Assembly (NCBI GenBank): GCA_013297985.1
Contig: JAAFIY010000006.1
Location: 1 to 64,000, forward strand
Length of the DNA: 64,000 nucleotides
Direction: 5' to 3'
Origin: Comamonadaceae bacterium
GTDB lineage: Bacteria; Pseudomonadota; Gammaproteobacteria; Burkholderiales; Burkholderiaceae_C
The notes beneath the pieces are model-generated. The model was not told the origin of the DNA, ran no database searches, and worked only from the letters and a program-made list of their open reading frames with translations. Shown piece after piece: positions 8,049 to 17,204 of this stretch. Positions within the stretch are counted from its first letter, which is position 1, and the number at the start of each line of letters is the position of its first letter. A program made the translations under genes and the position numbers.

Positions 8049-8888
8049 ATGTCTGCAACTCTTGCGGTGATTTTGCTCAGCACCCTGGTGGCGGGCATTG
8101 GCAGCGTGTGGCTGGCCGCGCTGCTGAGTTTTGGGGTGCTGGCGCGCCACGGCCCCAATCTGTTGAGCCTGGCCGCCGGGGCGCTGCTGGCCACGGCTTT
8201 TATGCATTTGGTGCCTGAGGCCGTCAATTCCGAAGCATCGGCCCACGATTTGTTTGCCGTGCTCTTAGGCGGCATCGTGTTTTTCTTTCTGTTGGACAAG
8301 GCCGAGCTGTGGCACCACGGGCATGAACACCACCACGCGCCAGTGGCCGCAGCGACGCCCGCCCACGACCACCATCACGGGCCCGGACACGCGCATGACC
8401 ATGATCATGACCACGCCCACCCCGCCCCACGCGGCGCAGGTGGCTGGGCGGTGCTGGCGGGCGATTCGGTGCACTGCTTTGGCGACGGCGTGTTGATTGC
8501 ATCGGCCTTTGTGGCCGATTGGCGCTTAGGGCTTCTGGCGGCGCTGTCGGTGATGGCGCACGAGGTGCCGCACCACATGGGCGATTTGGTGGTGCTGCGC
8601 CAGGCCGGTGGTTCGCGCCGGGCAGCCATCGTCAAGGTGTCATTGGCAGGGGCTGTCACGGCCCTGGGCGGCGCGGCAGGCTATGCGCTGGTGGCGCTGC
8701 TGCGCGACTGGCTGCCCTTCTTTTTGGTACTGGCCAGCTCCAGCTTTGTGTATGTGGCGCTGGCCGATCTGATTCCGCAACTGCAGCGGCGCCTGACGGT
8801 GCCGCAAACGGTGGCGCAGGTCACCTGGCTGCTGGCAGGCATTGGCTTGGTGACGGTGGTGAGCGCCTGGGCGCACGCCCACCACTGA
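8049..8888 (+). CDS. ZIP-family metal (zinc) transporter
   Basis: 279 aa, about eight membrane segments. The start ATG 8049 follows GGAG at 8032 and gives MSATLAVILLSTLVAGIGS. A long His-rich cytoplasmic loop (about residues 92-130; runs such as HHGHEHHH and HDHDHDHAH) and the motifs HCFGDGVLIASAF (TM4) and AHEVPHHMGD (TM5) carry the metal-site residues of ZIP permeases. These move Zn2+ or similar divalent ions into the cytoplasm. It is divergent from the lipoprotein gene (145 bp between starts) and convergent with the sulfurtransferase gene; no regulator is adjacent. Confidence 0.9.
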   Translation: MSATLAVILLSTLVAGIGSVWLAALLSFGVLARHGPNLLSLAAGALLATAFMHLVPEAVNSEASAHDLFAVLLGGIVFFFLLDKAELWHHGHEHHHAPVAAATPAHDHHHGPGHAHDHDHDHAHPAPRGAGGWAVLAGDSVHCFGDGVLIASAFVADWRLGLLAALSVMAHEVPHHMGDLVVLRQAGGSRRAAIVKVSLAGAVTALGGAAGYALVALLRDWLPFFLVLASSSFVYVALADLIPQLQRRLTVPQTVAQVTWLLAGIGLVTVVSAWAHAHH

Positions 8889-8909
8889 TCGCCAGCTAAG
8901 CGCTCGCTG

Positions 8910-9788
8910 TTAAGCCCCGGTGGCCACCGGCCGGCTGCGGTCTGATACCCATTCGCTCCAACTGCCGGCCATCAGCGCCGTGGGCTCAAAACCCGCCACT
9001 TCCATGGCCAGCAAGTTGGGCACGGCCGTCACGCCGCTGCCGCAGTGGTGCACCACGGCGCCCGCATCGTGGCCTTTTAGCAGGGCTTGCCAGCGCTGGC
9101 GCAGTTCAGCGGCGGGTTTGAAGCGGCCGTCGGGTTGCAGGTTGTCGCTAAACGGGTGATTGAGTGCGCCAGGGATGTGCCCGGCCACGGGGTCTAGTGG
9201 CTCGACTTCACCGCGGTAGCGGGGTGCGGCGCGGGCGTCGACCAAGGTTCCGTCCCACTGCGGGCCGATTTGCGCGGCAATGCGTGCCACGGCGGCCAGA
9301 TGGCGCAGCGCTTGGCGCTGGGGCATCGATACCGCCGTCGGTTTGCGGGCGCGGCCAGACTGCACCGTCGCGCCAGCCGCTTGCCAAGCAGCAAAGCCGC
9401 CGTCGAGCACCGCCACATTGGCGTGCCCAGCCCACTTGCACATCCACCACAGGCGACCGCAAAACTGCGGGCCGGTGCGGTCCATGGCCACCAGCTGCGT
9501 CTGCGGGCCCACACCCATGGCACCCAGCCAGCGGGTGAAGGCCGCGCGGTGGGGCAAGGGGTGGCGGCCGCCGCTGGCAGGCGGCTCGGCGCTGGAGGCT
9601 TGGCCGCTGTGGTCGCTTAAATCGGCATCCAAACTGGCATACAGCGCGCCCGGCACATGGCCGGCTTCAAACTGCTGGCGGCCCAGCTCGGGCTGGGCCA
9701 AGTCAAAGCTGCAGTCAATGACCACTGGCGGCGCCGCGCTGGCCAGCGCTTCTTGCAGTTGCGACACATTGATGAGGTGGGTGTACAT
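8910..9788 (-). CDS. sseA: Sulfurtransferase, two rhodanese domains (3-mercaptopyruvate type)
   Basis: 292 aa, two tandem rhodanese domains (about residues 5-140 and 165-285). The N-terminal domain has VVIDCSFDL and GHVPGAL; the C-terminal one has TLVDARAAPRYRGE, GHIPGALNHP and the active-site loop CGSGVTA, the form seen in 3-mercaptopyruvate and related sulfurtransferases. The catalytic cysteine is in HHCGSGVTAVPN. It transfers sulfane sulfur to thiols or cyanide. The upstream EamA gene is on the same strand 23 bp away and could be co-transcribed. Confidence 0.88.
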   Translation of the reverse strand: MYTHLINVSQLQEALASAAPPVVIDCSFDLAQPELGRQQFEAGHVPGALYASLDADLSDHSGQASSAEPPASGGRHPLPHRAAFTRWLGAMGVGPQTQLVAMDRTGPQFCGRLWWMCKWAGHANVAVLDGGFAAWQAAGATVQSGRARKPTAVSMPQRQALRHLAAVARIAAQIGPQWDGTLVDARAAPRYRGEVEPLDPVAGHIPGALNHPFSDNLQPDGRFKPAAELRQRWQALLKGHDAGAVVHHCGSGVTAVPNLLAMEVAGFEPTALMAGSWSEWVSDRSRPVATGA

Positions 9789-9811
9789 AGGGCGGGCAGT
9801 GCAGATCTGGG

Positions 9812-10702
9812 TCAGTGGTCATCAGCCGGGGCTTTGGGTGCGGCGCGCTGGCGCAGCGCGGTGGACACGATACCGCTGGTGATGATCAGCGCCATGCCGC
9901 TCCACGCCAATACGTCCAGCTTTTCACCAAACCAAAGCAGGCCCAGCAGGGCCGCAAAGATGATGCCGGAATACTGCAGGTTAGCCACCACCAGCGTGGC
10001 GCCTTGGCTGTAGGCGCGGGTCATGCACAACTGGCCCAACGAGGCCAGCAGCCCAATGGGCAGCAGCCACAGCGCGGCTTGCCAGTCCCAGGGTGAAACG
10101 CCCGCCACCGTCATACCCAAGCTACCCGCCACCACGGTGCCCACAGCGAAATAGAACACGGTGCGCGTCTCGGGTTCACCCGCTCGGCCCAGCGCCATCA
10201 CCTGCAAGTAGGCAAACGCCGCCGACATGCCCGACAGCAGCCCCACCAGCCCAGCCCACAGTTGGTCTTGCGCAATGGTGGGCCGCAGCATCAACACCAC
10301 GCCCGCAAAACCCGCCAGCACCGACAGCACCAGTGGCGCCTGAAACGCCGTGGATTCGCCGGGCCGCCAAGCCAGCAGGGTGCTGCCCACCAAAAACGCT
10401 GCCACCCACACGCTGCTCATGTAGTTCAGCGTCATGGCGGTGGCCAGCGGCAGGTGGCCGATGGCGTAGAACCACGCGCCCAATGACGCGGTGCCAATCG
10501 CACTGCGCCACAGATGCATGCCCGGTACGGCGGTGCGCAGGCTCACTTGGCGTGAACGTGCCAGCGCCCACATGAACAGCACCCCCACCACGCCACGCCA
10601 AAACACCAATTCAGCGGCATTGAAGTGCGCCGACGCGATCTTGACGCACACCCCCATCAAGGAAAACAAGGCCGAAGCCAACAACATCCAGGTGGCTTGC
10701 AT
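9812..10702 (-). CDS. EamA/DMT-family transporter
   Basis: 296 aa, ten predicted membrane helices in two EamA repeats (about residues 1-140 and 150-285), beginning MQATWMLLASALFSLMGVCVKIAS and with NYMSSVWVAAFLVG. The family exports small metabolites such as amino acids; the substrate cannot be read from sequence. A hairpin repeat lies directly upstream, between this gene and the Rieske oxygenase gene. Confidence 0.85.
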   Translation of the reverse strand: MQATWMLLASALFSLMGVCVKIASAHFNAAELVFWRGVVGVLFMWALARSRQVSLRTAVPGMHLWRSAIGTASLGAWFYAIGHLPLATAMTLNYMSSVWVAAFLVGSTLLAWRPGESTAFQAPLVLSVLAGFAGVVLMLRPTIAQDQLWAGLVGLLSGMSAAFAYLQVMALGRAGEPETRTVFYFAVGTVVAGSLGMTVAGVSPWDWQAALWLLPIGLLASLGQLCMTRAYSQGATLVVANLQYSGIIFAALLGLLWFGEKLDVLAWSGMALIITSGIVSTALRQRAAPKAPADDH

Positions 10703-10757
10703 CAGGCTTGGGGATGAGAGGGTGCCGTTAACTTCGCCAATGAACGGGGCTTAAAGG

Positions 10758-10816
10758 AAAAACGGCGCTTGCGCCCTAGGAATGGGCGTAAGCAGCTATA
10801 AAACATATAGCAATTG
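10758..10816 (-). repeat. Hairpin repeat, copy 2 (downstream of the Rieske oxygenase gene)
   Basis: Minus-strand orientation: TTGCTATATG...ATAGCTGCTTACGCCC then TAGGGCGCAAGCG. The second half is itself a hairpin (CTTGCGCCC against GGGCGTAAG, with a 7-nt loop). It begins about 25 bp after the Rieske gene stop. Confidence 0.85.
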
Positions 10817-10840
10817 CCGAGTGCGCTCGAGGTCAACAGC

Positions 10841-11953
10841 TCACCGCGTCATCTTGGCGCGATACCACTCATGAAAGTGCTGCATGCCGTCTTCCATCGG
10901 GCTTTGGTAGGGGCCGGCTTCGTTGTCGCCGCGCTGCCACAGGGCGCGGCGGCCCGCGTCCATGCGCAAGGCAATTTCATCGTCTTCCACGCAGGTTTCC
11001 ATGTAGGCGGCGCGCTGCGCTTCGACGAAATCGCGCTCAAACGCGGCGATTTCTTCGGGGTAGAAGAACTGCACCATGTTGAGTGTTTTTTGCGGACCGA
11101 TCGGGTGCACCGTAGACACCGTCAACACATGCGGATACCACTCCACCATGATGTGCGGGTAGTAGGTCAGCCAGATAGCGCCGTGCGCAGGCGGCTCGCC
11201 ACGGCGGTAGTCCAGCAGGGCGCGCTGCCAGCGGTGGTACACGTCGCTGCCTGCTCGGCCCAAGCGGTTGGCCACACCCACGGTTTGCACCGAATATTCG
11301 GGCGCAAACTGCCAGCGCAGGTCGTCACAGGCCACAAAGTTGCCCAACCCGGGGTGAAACGGGCCCACGTGGTAGTCCTCTAGATAGACCTCAATGAAGG
11401 TCTTCCAGTTGTAGTCGCAATGGTGCAGCTCGGTGTGGTCGAGCACATAGCCGTCAAAGCTCAGTTCTTGCGCCATGCCCAGGCCCGCCATATCGGCGGC
11501 CACGTCGCGGCCGTTGTCTTCAAACAGCAGGCCGTTCCATTCGCGCAGCTTGTAGCTATTGAGGTTAAGGCATGGGTCATGGCTGAAGTGCGGCGCACCC
11601 AGCAGTTGGCCTGATGGCGCATAGGTCCAGCGGTGCAAAGGGCACACGATGTTGCCGCCCTGGGCGGGGGTGTTCAGCGTGCCCCGGCCTTTGAGCATGA
11701 TGGCCTGTCGGTGGCGGCAGACGTTAGAGACCAGCTCTAGCCCGCCCGGGGCGTGGATCAGTGCCCGGCCTTCCCCTTCATGCGGCAAGGCTTGGTAGTC
11801 GCCGCGTTCGGGCACGGCCAGCTTGTGGCCCACGTAGCGCGGGCCGCCATCAAAGATGAGCTCCTTCTCGCGCTGAAACAGCGCTGGGTCAAAGTAGCTC
11901 GATACATGCAGTGGGCTAACCGCCTGCTTGAACTGAAGACTCAAATCAGACAT
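10841..11953 (-). CDS. Rieske-type aromatic-ring-hydroxylating oxygenase, alpha subunit
   Basis: 370 aa. The Rieske [2Fe-2S] site is CRHRQAI ... CPLHRW (about residues 79-105). The mononuclear iron site is formed by EDYHVGPFHPGL (two His) and a downstream Asp (EDDEIALRMD region). No separate beta subunit, ferredoxin or reductase gene is adjacent, so electrons must come from elsewhere. Such SRPBCC/Rieske proteins oxidise aromatic or quaternary-amine substrates; the substrate is unknown. It is divergent from xseB-ispA-dxs, an arrangement I associate with Comamonadaceae. Confidence 0.88.
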   Translation of the reverse strand: MSDLSLQFKQAVSPLHVSSYFDPALFQREKELIFDGGPRYVGHKLAVPERGDYQALPHEGEGRALIHAPGGLELVSNVCRHRQAIMLKGRGTLNTPAQGGNIVCPLHRWTYAPSGQLLGAPHFSHDPCLNLNSYKLREWNGLLFEDNGRDVAADMAGLGMAQELSFDGYVLDHTELHHCDYNWKTFIEVYLEDYHVGPFHPGLGNFVACDDLRWQFAPEYSVQTVGVANRLGRAGSDVYHRWQRALLDYRRGEPPAHGAIWLTYYPHIMVEWYPHVLTVSTVHPIGPQKTLNMVQFFYPEEIAAFERDFVEAQRAAYMETCVEDDEIALRMDAGRRALWQRGDNEAGPYQSPMEDGMQHFHEWYRAKMTR

Positions 11954-12340
11954 GGTGTCCTGACCTCAATCTCCCCCGATGAAGGGGCAGGGAGTGGCCG
12001 TGGCCTCGCTCGTGCGAAGTCGCGACCTGACGTGAAGAACCCGCAGGCGCCGGGGCATCCATTAGATCAAAAACAGAGAGCGCCGATGGGCCGCTGCCAC
12101 GTTTTTGGCCCATGCCGTCGGCAAAGCCGGTTGGGGGGCTGGATTCTACCCAGGCCCTTGGACGCATTTGCCGCAACTGGGGCAAAGACCTGTGCGGCGT
12201 GGGCCGCCAGCGTGTCTTTGGAGCGGCCACTCTACGCACGGGTGCCCCTGAGTGCCTGGCCGGGCGTGCCCGTCCCTACAATGGTCCGATGCGTGGTGCA
12301 AGCCGCACGACGACTCACTTTCAGCTCTTTTTTCCTGACC
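11954..12340. other. Divergent intergenic region (387 bp), no gene seen
   Basis: Lies between the Rieske oxygenase start and xseB and must hold promoters for both directions. TACAAT at 12275-12280 could be a -10 box for xseB-ispA-dxs, but no convincing -35 is placed. No convincing small gene or structured RNA was recognised. Confidence 0.4.
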
Positions 12341-12676
12341 ATGCCCCGCCGGGCCAACCCCAATCCTGATGAAGCCAGCGTGCTGACTGGCCCAGGCCTT
12401 TCTGCGCCCGCCGTTAATGCACGCTATGAAGACGCGGTGGCCGAGCTAGAAGGCATCGTGGCCCAGTTGGAGGCTGGTCGCATGCCATTGGACGAGTTGC
12501 TGGCGGCCTATCAGCGCGGCGCTGCGCTGCTCACCCACTGCCAAGGCTTGCTGGCGCAGGTGGAAGACCAGATCCGCGTGCTTGATGAAAACGGCATCGC
12601 CCGCCGCTGGAGCGCCAGCGCTGAGGGCGGCGACTTCTTGGCCGCATCCTCGGCGCCGCCTGCCAAAAGCCCATGA
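12341..12676 (+). CDS. xseB: Exodeoxyribonuclease VII small subunit
   Basis: 111 aa, slightly long for XseB because of a 25-residue Pro/Ala-rich N-terminus and a tail after residue 85. The core (about residues 28-85) is characteristic: YEDAVAELEGIVAQLEAGRMPLDELLAAYQRG, then LLAQVEDQIRVLDE, a helical hairpin that binds XseA for single-strand DNA degradation. The stop overlaps the ispA start (ATGA). The start ATG 12341 lacks a clear ribosome site. Confidence 0.92.
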   Translation: MPRRANPNPDEASVLTGPGLSAPAVNARYEDAVAELEGIVAQLEAGRMPLDELLAAYQRGAALLTHCQGLLAQVEDQIRVLDENGIARRWSASAEGGDFLAASSAPPAKSP

Positions 12677-13647
12677 ACGCCATGCTTCAAGCGGCGCGCC
12701 ACTCGCAGGCGCCCGGCCATTCAGGCTTTGACTTTGCGCTGTGGAGTCAGCAAGTGGCGCAGGCCGTCGAGGCCTTCTTGCAGCAGCATGTGGGCACGCA
12801 AGCGCCCGCTGATTTGGCCCAGGCCATGCGCTGGGCCACGCTGGGCGGTGGCAAGCGGCTGCGCCCGTTGTTGGTGATGGCAGCGGCGCGGCTGAGCGGC
12901 ATGGGCTTGGACAAACCCAACCCAGTGGCCCTGCGCGCGGCGGTGGGGGTGGAGCTGATCCACGCCTATTCGCTGGTGCATGACGACATGCCGTGCATGG
13001 ACAACGACGATTTGCGCCGAGGCAAACCCACGGTGCACAAGCAGTTTGGCCAAGCCGGTGCGCTTTTGGCGGGTGACGCCTTGCAGGCGCTGGCCTTTGA
13101 GGTGCTGACGCCGGCGCCTTCGCCGGAAGTGCCTGCCACCCTGCAAGCGCAGTGGTGCGCCACCTTGGCCCGCGCCGCCGGAGCGTCCGGCATGGCGGGT
13201 GGACAAGCCATTGACCTGGCCCACGTAGGCAAGGCCATGACCGAGCCCGAACTGCGGCAGATGCACCGGCTTAAAACCGGCGCACTGCTGCTGGCCAGCG
13301 TGCAAATGGGTGCCGCCTATGCCGCGGTGTCAGCGCCGCAAGTCCAGGCGGCTGCCGCGCCGCTTGAGCGCTATGGCCTAGCACTTGGGCTGGCGTTTCA
13401 GGTGGTGGACGATGTGTTGGACGTCACCGCCGACGCCGCCACACTGGGCAAGACACCGGGCAAAGACGCTGCGGCGGATAAGCCCACCTATGTGTCGCTC
13501 TTGGGCTTAGGCGGCGCGCAAGCCTTGGCGCAAGACCTGGCCCAGCAGGCGCTGGCCGCCTTGGACGACATTCAGCGCATTTGGCCCAGTGGCGACACCC
13601 AAGCCCTGAGCGCCCTGGTGCACCGCGTGGTGCATCGCAATTCTTGA
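12673..13647 (+). CDS. ispA: Farnesyl diphosphate synthase (polyprenyl synthetase)
   Basis: 324 aa. It carries the first Asp-rich motif [18 protein letters not shown] (Asp104) and the second DDVLDVT (Asp246), plus GGGKRLRP and GGQAIDL, so it is an active short-chain prenyltransferase joining IPP to DMAPP/GPP to give farnesyl diphosphate. It is coupled to xseB by a 4-bp overlap and followed 7 bp later by dxs, the usual xseB-ispA-dxs operon, which links the first and a late step of the isoprenoid pathway. Confidence 0.95.
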   Translation: MNAMLQAARHSQAPGHSGFDFALWSQQVAQAVEAFLQQHVGTQAPADLAQAMRWATLGGGKRLRPLLVMAAARLSGMGLDKPNPVALRAAVGVELIHAYSLVHDDMPCMDNDDLRRGKPTVHKQFGQAGALLAGDALQALAFEVLTPAPSPEVPATLQAQWCATLARAAGASGMAGGQAIDLAHVGKAMTEPELRQMHRLKTGALLLASVQMGAAYAAVSAPQVQAAAAPLERYGLALGLAFQVVDDVLDVTADAATLGKTPGKDAAADKPTYVSLLGLGGAQALAQDLAQQALAALDDIQRIWPSGDTQALSALVHRVVHRNS

Positions 13648-13654
13648 GCCTTGT

Positions 13655-15595
13655 ATGAGTCACACACCGCTGCTGGACACCATTGATTCGCCTGAAGACC
13701 TGCGCCGCCTGTCGCGCCAGCAGTTGCGGCCCTTGGCTGATGAGTTGCGCAGCTTTGTCTTGCACAGCGTGTCACGCACCGGTGGCCATCTAAGCAGCAA
13801 CCTGGGCACGGTGGAGCTCACGGTGGCGCTGCACCATGTCTTTAACACCCCGCATGACCGCATCGTGTGGGACGTGGGCCACCAAACCTATCCGCACAAG
13901 ATCCTTACCGGTCGGCGCGAGCGCATGCACACCTTGCGGCAGCTGGGCGGCATCAGCGGTTTTCCCAAGCGCGACGAAAGCGAATACGACACCTTTGGCA
14001 CCGCGCATTCGTCCACCAGCATCTCAGCCGCCTTGGGCATGGCGCTGGCCGCGCGCCTGAAGGGTGAAGAGCGCCGCGTGGTGGCCGTCATTGGTGACGG
14101 CGCCATGAGCGCAGGCATGGCCTTTGAAGCCTTGAACAACGCCGGTGTGGCCGATTGCGACCTCATCGTCATCCTGAACGACAACGACATGTCGATCAGC
14201 CCCCCCGTGGGTGCGCTGAATCGCTACCTGGCGCAGTTGATGAGCGGGCGCTTTTACGCCGCTGCCAAAGAAGTGGGCCGCAATGTGCTCAAAGCCGCCA
14301 CCCCGCCGCCTTTGTTTGAACTGGCGCGGCGCATGGAGCAAGGTGCCAAGGGCATGGTGGTGCCCGCCACTTTGTTTGAGAAGTTTGGCTTTAACTACAT
14401 CGGCCCCATTGATGGGCATGATTTAGATGCGCTCTTGCCCACGCTCGACAACTTAAAGGCCAGCAAAGGCCCGCAGTTTTTGCATGTGGTCACCAAAAAA
14501 GGCCAAGGCTACAAACTGGCCGAAGCCGACCCCATCGGCTACCACGGCCCCGGCAAGTTTGATCCTGCAGTGGGCATCATGGCCCCGAGCACACCGCCCA
14601 AAACCACCTTCACCCAGGTGTTTGGCCAGTGGCTGTGCGACATGGCGGCGGCCGATCCGCGCTTGGTGGGCATCACGCCAGCCATGCGCGAAGGCTCGGG
14701 CATGGTGGAGTTTGAGCGGCGCTTTCCCGACCGCTACTTTGACGTGGGCATTGCCGAGCAGCACGCGGTGACGTTTGCCGCTGGCCTGGCTTGCGAGGGG
14801 CTGAAGCCGGTGGTGGCGATTTACTCCACCTTCTTGCAGCGCGGCTATGACCAATTGGTGCACGACGTGGCCATTCAGCGCTTGCCGGTGGTGCTGGCCA
14901 TGGACCGCAGCGGCATCGTGGGTGCCGACGGCGCCACCCACTGCGGCGCGTTTGACATCGCCTATCTGCGCTGCTTGCCCAACGTCAGCGTGGCCTGCCC
15001 GGCGGATGAGGCCGAATGTCGCGCCTTGCTGAGCACCGCCTTTGAACAAGACCACCCCGTGGCCGTGCGCTATCCCCGTGGCGCGGGGGTGGGCGCGCAG
15101 CCCAGCGCTTCGCTGGCGGGCCTGCCCTTCGGGCGCGGTGAACTGCGTCGCCAAGGCCAAAGCGGTGTGCTGATTTGTGCCTTTGGCACGCTGCTGTACC
15201 CCAGCTTGGCCGCAGCTGAAAAGCTCGACGCCACAGTGCTCAACATGCGCTGGGCCAAGCCTTTGGATGTGGATCTGCTGCTCAAACACCTGCCCGAGCA
15301 CACCCTGGTGGTGACGGTCGAAGAGGGCTGCGCAATGGGCGGCGCTGGATCTGCGGTGGCCGAAGCGCTAGCGGCGGCGGGCCAGCGGCAGGCACCGCTG
15401 CTGCTGGGTTTGCCCGACCGCTTCATTGACCATGGCGACCCCGCCAAGCTCTTGTCCCATTGCGGGTTGGATGCGGCGGGCATTGAGCGCTCGGTGCGCG
15501 AACGGCTTGCTTCGCCCTTGGGCGTGGGCATGGGCTCGGACGCCGAAGCCGCTGCCGCCCAAGTGGCGCGGGCACATCTGCGTTCGGTGCGCTAA
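13655..15595 (+). CDS. dxs: 1-deoxy-D-xylulose-5-phosphate synthase
   Basis: 646 aa, full length. The thiamine-diphosphate motif is [18 protein letters not shown] (from Gly147) with NDNDMSIS; the catalytic Glu is in [15 protein letters not shown]. It condenses pyruvate and glyceraldehyde-3-phosphate, committing carbon to the MEP isoprenoid route. It is the last gene of the xseB-ispA-dxs unit. The start [19 protein letters not shown] matches the family. Confidence 0.97.
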   Translation: MSHTPLLDTIDSPEDLRRLSRQQLRPLADELRSFVLHSVSRTGGHLSSNLGTVELTVALHHVFNTPHDRIVWDVGHQTYPHKILTGRRERMHTLRQLGGISGFPKRDESEYDTFGTAHSSTSISAALGMALAARLKGEERRVVAVIGDGAMSAGMAFEALNNAGVADCDLIVILNDNDMSISPPVGALNRYLAQLMSGRFYAAAKEVGRNVLKAATPPPLFELARRMEQGAKGMVVPATLFEKFGFNYIGPIDGHDLDALLPTLDNLKASKGPQFLHVVTKKGQGYKLAEADPIGYHGPGKFDPAVGIMAPSTPPKTTFTQVFGQWLCDMAAADPRLVGITPAMREGSGMVEFERRFPDRYFDVGIAEQHAVTFAAGLACEGLKPVVAIYSTFLQRGYDQLVHDVAIQRLPVVLAMDRSGIVGADGATHCGAFDIAYLRCLPNVSVACPADEAECRALLSTAFEQDHPVAVRYPRGAGVGAQPSASLAGLPFGRGELRRQGQSGVLICAFGTLLYPSLAAAEKLDATVLNMRWAKPLDVDLLLKHLPEHTLVVTVEEGCAMGGAGSAVAEALAAAGQRQAPLLLGLPDRFIDHGDPAKLLSHCGLDAAGIERSVRERLASPLGVGMGSDAEAAAAQVARAHLRSVR

Positions 15596-15696
15596 ACCGG
15601 CCCATCTGCAGCCGGGCTTGCCTGCCGAGGCTGAACGCCCGCTGACGCGCCCCGGAAGATTTCGGGTTGGCGGTGTGAATTTCCGTCAGCCCCGAA

Positions 15697-15711
15697 AAGG
15701 GTAAATCCCTT
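15697..15711. promoter_or_regulatory. Inverted repeat in the leader of the TRAP binding-protein gene
   Basis: AAGGGTAAATCCCTT is a perfect 5-bp inverted repeat with a 5-bp centre, lying 126 bp upstream of the dctP-type start. TAGAAT at 15735-15740 is a possible -10 box. The surrounding 240-bp gap has no gene. Confidence 0.35.
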
Positions 15712-15836
15712 GTTCGCTGGGTGGCTGCTCTTTCTAGAATGTGGGGCTATTGATCGTGAGCTAAGCGCAGATTCGGCGCCCACGCTAGCGGTCAATTTTT
15801 TTGGCAGACCCTTTTTTCTCATTTAGGAGTCAATAC

Positions 15837-16919
15837 ATGGACCGTCGTCGTGTCATTCAAGGCGCAGGCATTGCTGGCGTGCTCGCAGCAGGCGTTGCGC
15901 CCGCCGTACATGCGCAGGGTGCTGCGATTCGCTGGCGTTTGGCGTCTAGCTTCCCCAAGTCGCTGGACACCATTTACGGCGCAGCTGAAATCATGGCCAC
16001 CAAAGTGCGCGAAATGACCAACGGTCGTTTCGTGATCACCGTGGCCGCCCCGGGTGAAATCGTGCCCGCCTTTGGCGTGGTCGATGCAGTGCAGGCCGCC
16101 ACCGTTGAGATGTCGCACACCGCGCCGTACTACTTCTTCGGTAAAGATCCCACGTTCGCCTTGGGCACCGCCATTCCGTTTGGCCTCAATTCACGCCAGA
16201 TCACCGCCTGGATGTTTGAGGGCAACGGCATGAAGCTCATGCGCGAGTTCTACGACCCGTACAACATCGTGAACTTCGTCGGCGGCAACACCGGCGCGCA
16301 AATGGGCGGCTGGTGGCGCAAAGAAATCAAATCGCTGGCTGATTTGAAGGGCTCCAAGTTCCGCGTGGGCGGCTTCGGTGGCCGCGTGATGGAGCGCATT
16401 GGCGCGGTGCCGCAAAACATTCCTGGTGGCGAGATTTATCAAGCCCTGGAAAAAGGCACCATTGACGCCGCCGAATGGGTGGGCCCGTATGACGACGAAA
16501 AACTGGGCTTCAACAAAGTGGCGCCCAACTACGCGTATCCCGGCTTCTGGGAAGGTGGCGCGCAGCTGGAGTTCTACATCAACAAGGCCGCCTTTAACGG
16601 CTTGTCGGCTGAGAACAAGGCCATCGTGGAGTGCGCTTGCACCTACGCCGCTACCGAAATGCAGGCCCGCTATGACGTGCGCAACCCGGCCGCGCTCAAG
16701 CGCCTGGTGGCCGCTGGCACCAAGCTGTTCCCCTTCCCCAAAGACGTGATGGACGCGGCCTTCAAAGAGTCGATGGCCCTCTACGCCGAAATCAGCGGCA
16801 CCAACCCGCGCTGGAAGAAGGTCTACGACGACTACAGCGCCTATCGCCGCGACGCCAACCTGTGGTTCCGCTTCACCGAAGCCACGTTTGACGACTTCAT
16901 GCAAAAGCAGCGCCTGTAA
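15837..16919 (+). CDS. TRAP transporter solute-binding protein (TakP/FcbT1 class)
   Basis: 360 aa from ATG 15837 (AGGAG 12 bp upstream); a longer in-frame start at 15801 would hide the signal peptide. MDRRRVIQGAGIAG is a twin-arginine-type signal. The mature protein has the DctP/COG4663 pattern: RWRLASSFPKSLDTIYGAAE, the substrate Arg segment SKFRVGGFGGRVMERIGA, and IPGGEIYQALEKGTIDAAEWVGPYDD. This class binds 2-oxo acids, mannitol-type or chloroaromatic acids in the periplasm. Its likely membrane subunits lie 285 bp away in convergent orientation. Confidence 0.9.
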   Translation: MDRRRVIQGAGIAGVLAAGVAPAVHAQGAAIRWRLASSFPKSLDTIYGAAEIMATKVREMTNGRFVITVAAPGEIVPAFGVVDAVQAATVEMSHTAPYYFFGKDPTFALGTAIPFGLNSRQITAWMFEGNGMKLMREFYDPYNIVNFVGGNTGAQMGGWWRKEIKSLADLKGSKFRVGGFGGRVMERIGAVPQNIPGGEIYQALEKGTIDAAEWVGPYDDEKLGFNKVAPNYAYPGFWEGGAQLEFYINKAAFNGLSAENKAIVECACTYAATEMQARYDVRNPAALKRLVAAGTKLFPFPKDVMDAAFKESMALYAEISGTNPRWKKVYDDYSAYRRDANLWFRFTEATFDDFMQKQRL

Positions 16920-16974
16920 GTGGGCTGAGCCCACAGAGCCCGGCCCGTCGCCGAGGCTCTTTGGCTGACCTAAA

Positions 16975-17008
16975 CCCCGGTTGCCGTGAGGCAGTCGGGG
17001 TTTTTTTT
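16975..17008 (+). terminator. Rho-independent terminator of the TRAP binding-protein gene
   Basis: An 11-bp stem (CCCCGGTTGCC with GGCAGTCGGGG, two G-T wobbles), a 4-nt loop and eight T residues, 55 bp after the stop codon. Strong. Confidence 0.9.
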
Positions 17009-17046
17009 ATGAGCGGCTGACGGGTTGATGACTAAGTGCAAAAACC

Positions 17047-17100
17047 GGCCAATCCGCCCTAAAAAACGGCGTATGCAGCTATAAAAAATATAGCAATTGG
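17047..17100 (-). repeat. Hairpin repeat, copy 3 (between convergent TRAP genes)
   Basis: Minus-strand orientation: AATTGCTATATTTT..ATAGCTGCATACGCC then TTTAGGGCGG. It lies between the two opposing terminators. Confidence 0.8.
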
Positions 17101-17155
17101 GCACTGCTGGCCTGCTGACCTGCTGAACTGGGTAAGCGGGTGGTGCGGCGCCCGC

Positions 17156-17183
17156 AAAAAAAAAGGGGCCCTTGCGGGCCCCT
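17156..17183 (-). terminator. Rho-independent terminator of the TRAP permease genes
   Basis: AGGGGCCC/GGGCCCCT (8-bp perfect stem, TTGC loop) followed, on the minus strand, by nine T residues. It sits 22 bp after the large permease stop. Confidence 0.92.
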
Positions 17184-17204
17184 GTGTGCGTGCCAACTGG
17201 CGCT

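Noticed and set aside
8323-8425. CAC/CAT-rich stretch looking like a simple DNA repeat
   Set aside because: It encodes the His-rich loop of the ZIP transporter, a normal feature of that family.
14453-15301. Minus-strand reading frame of about 280 codons
   Set aside because: Shadow of dxs; high-GC codon bias leaves long open antisense frames throughout this window.
15596-15836. Possible riboswitch upstream of the TRAP binding protein
   Set aside because: No recognisable aptamer core; only a short palindrome and a possible -10 box.
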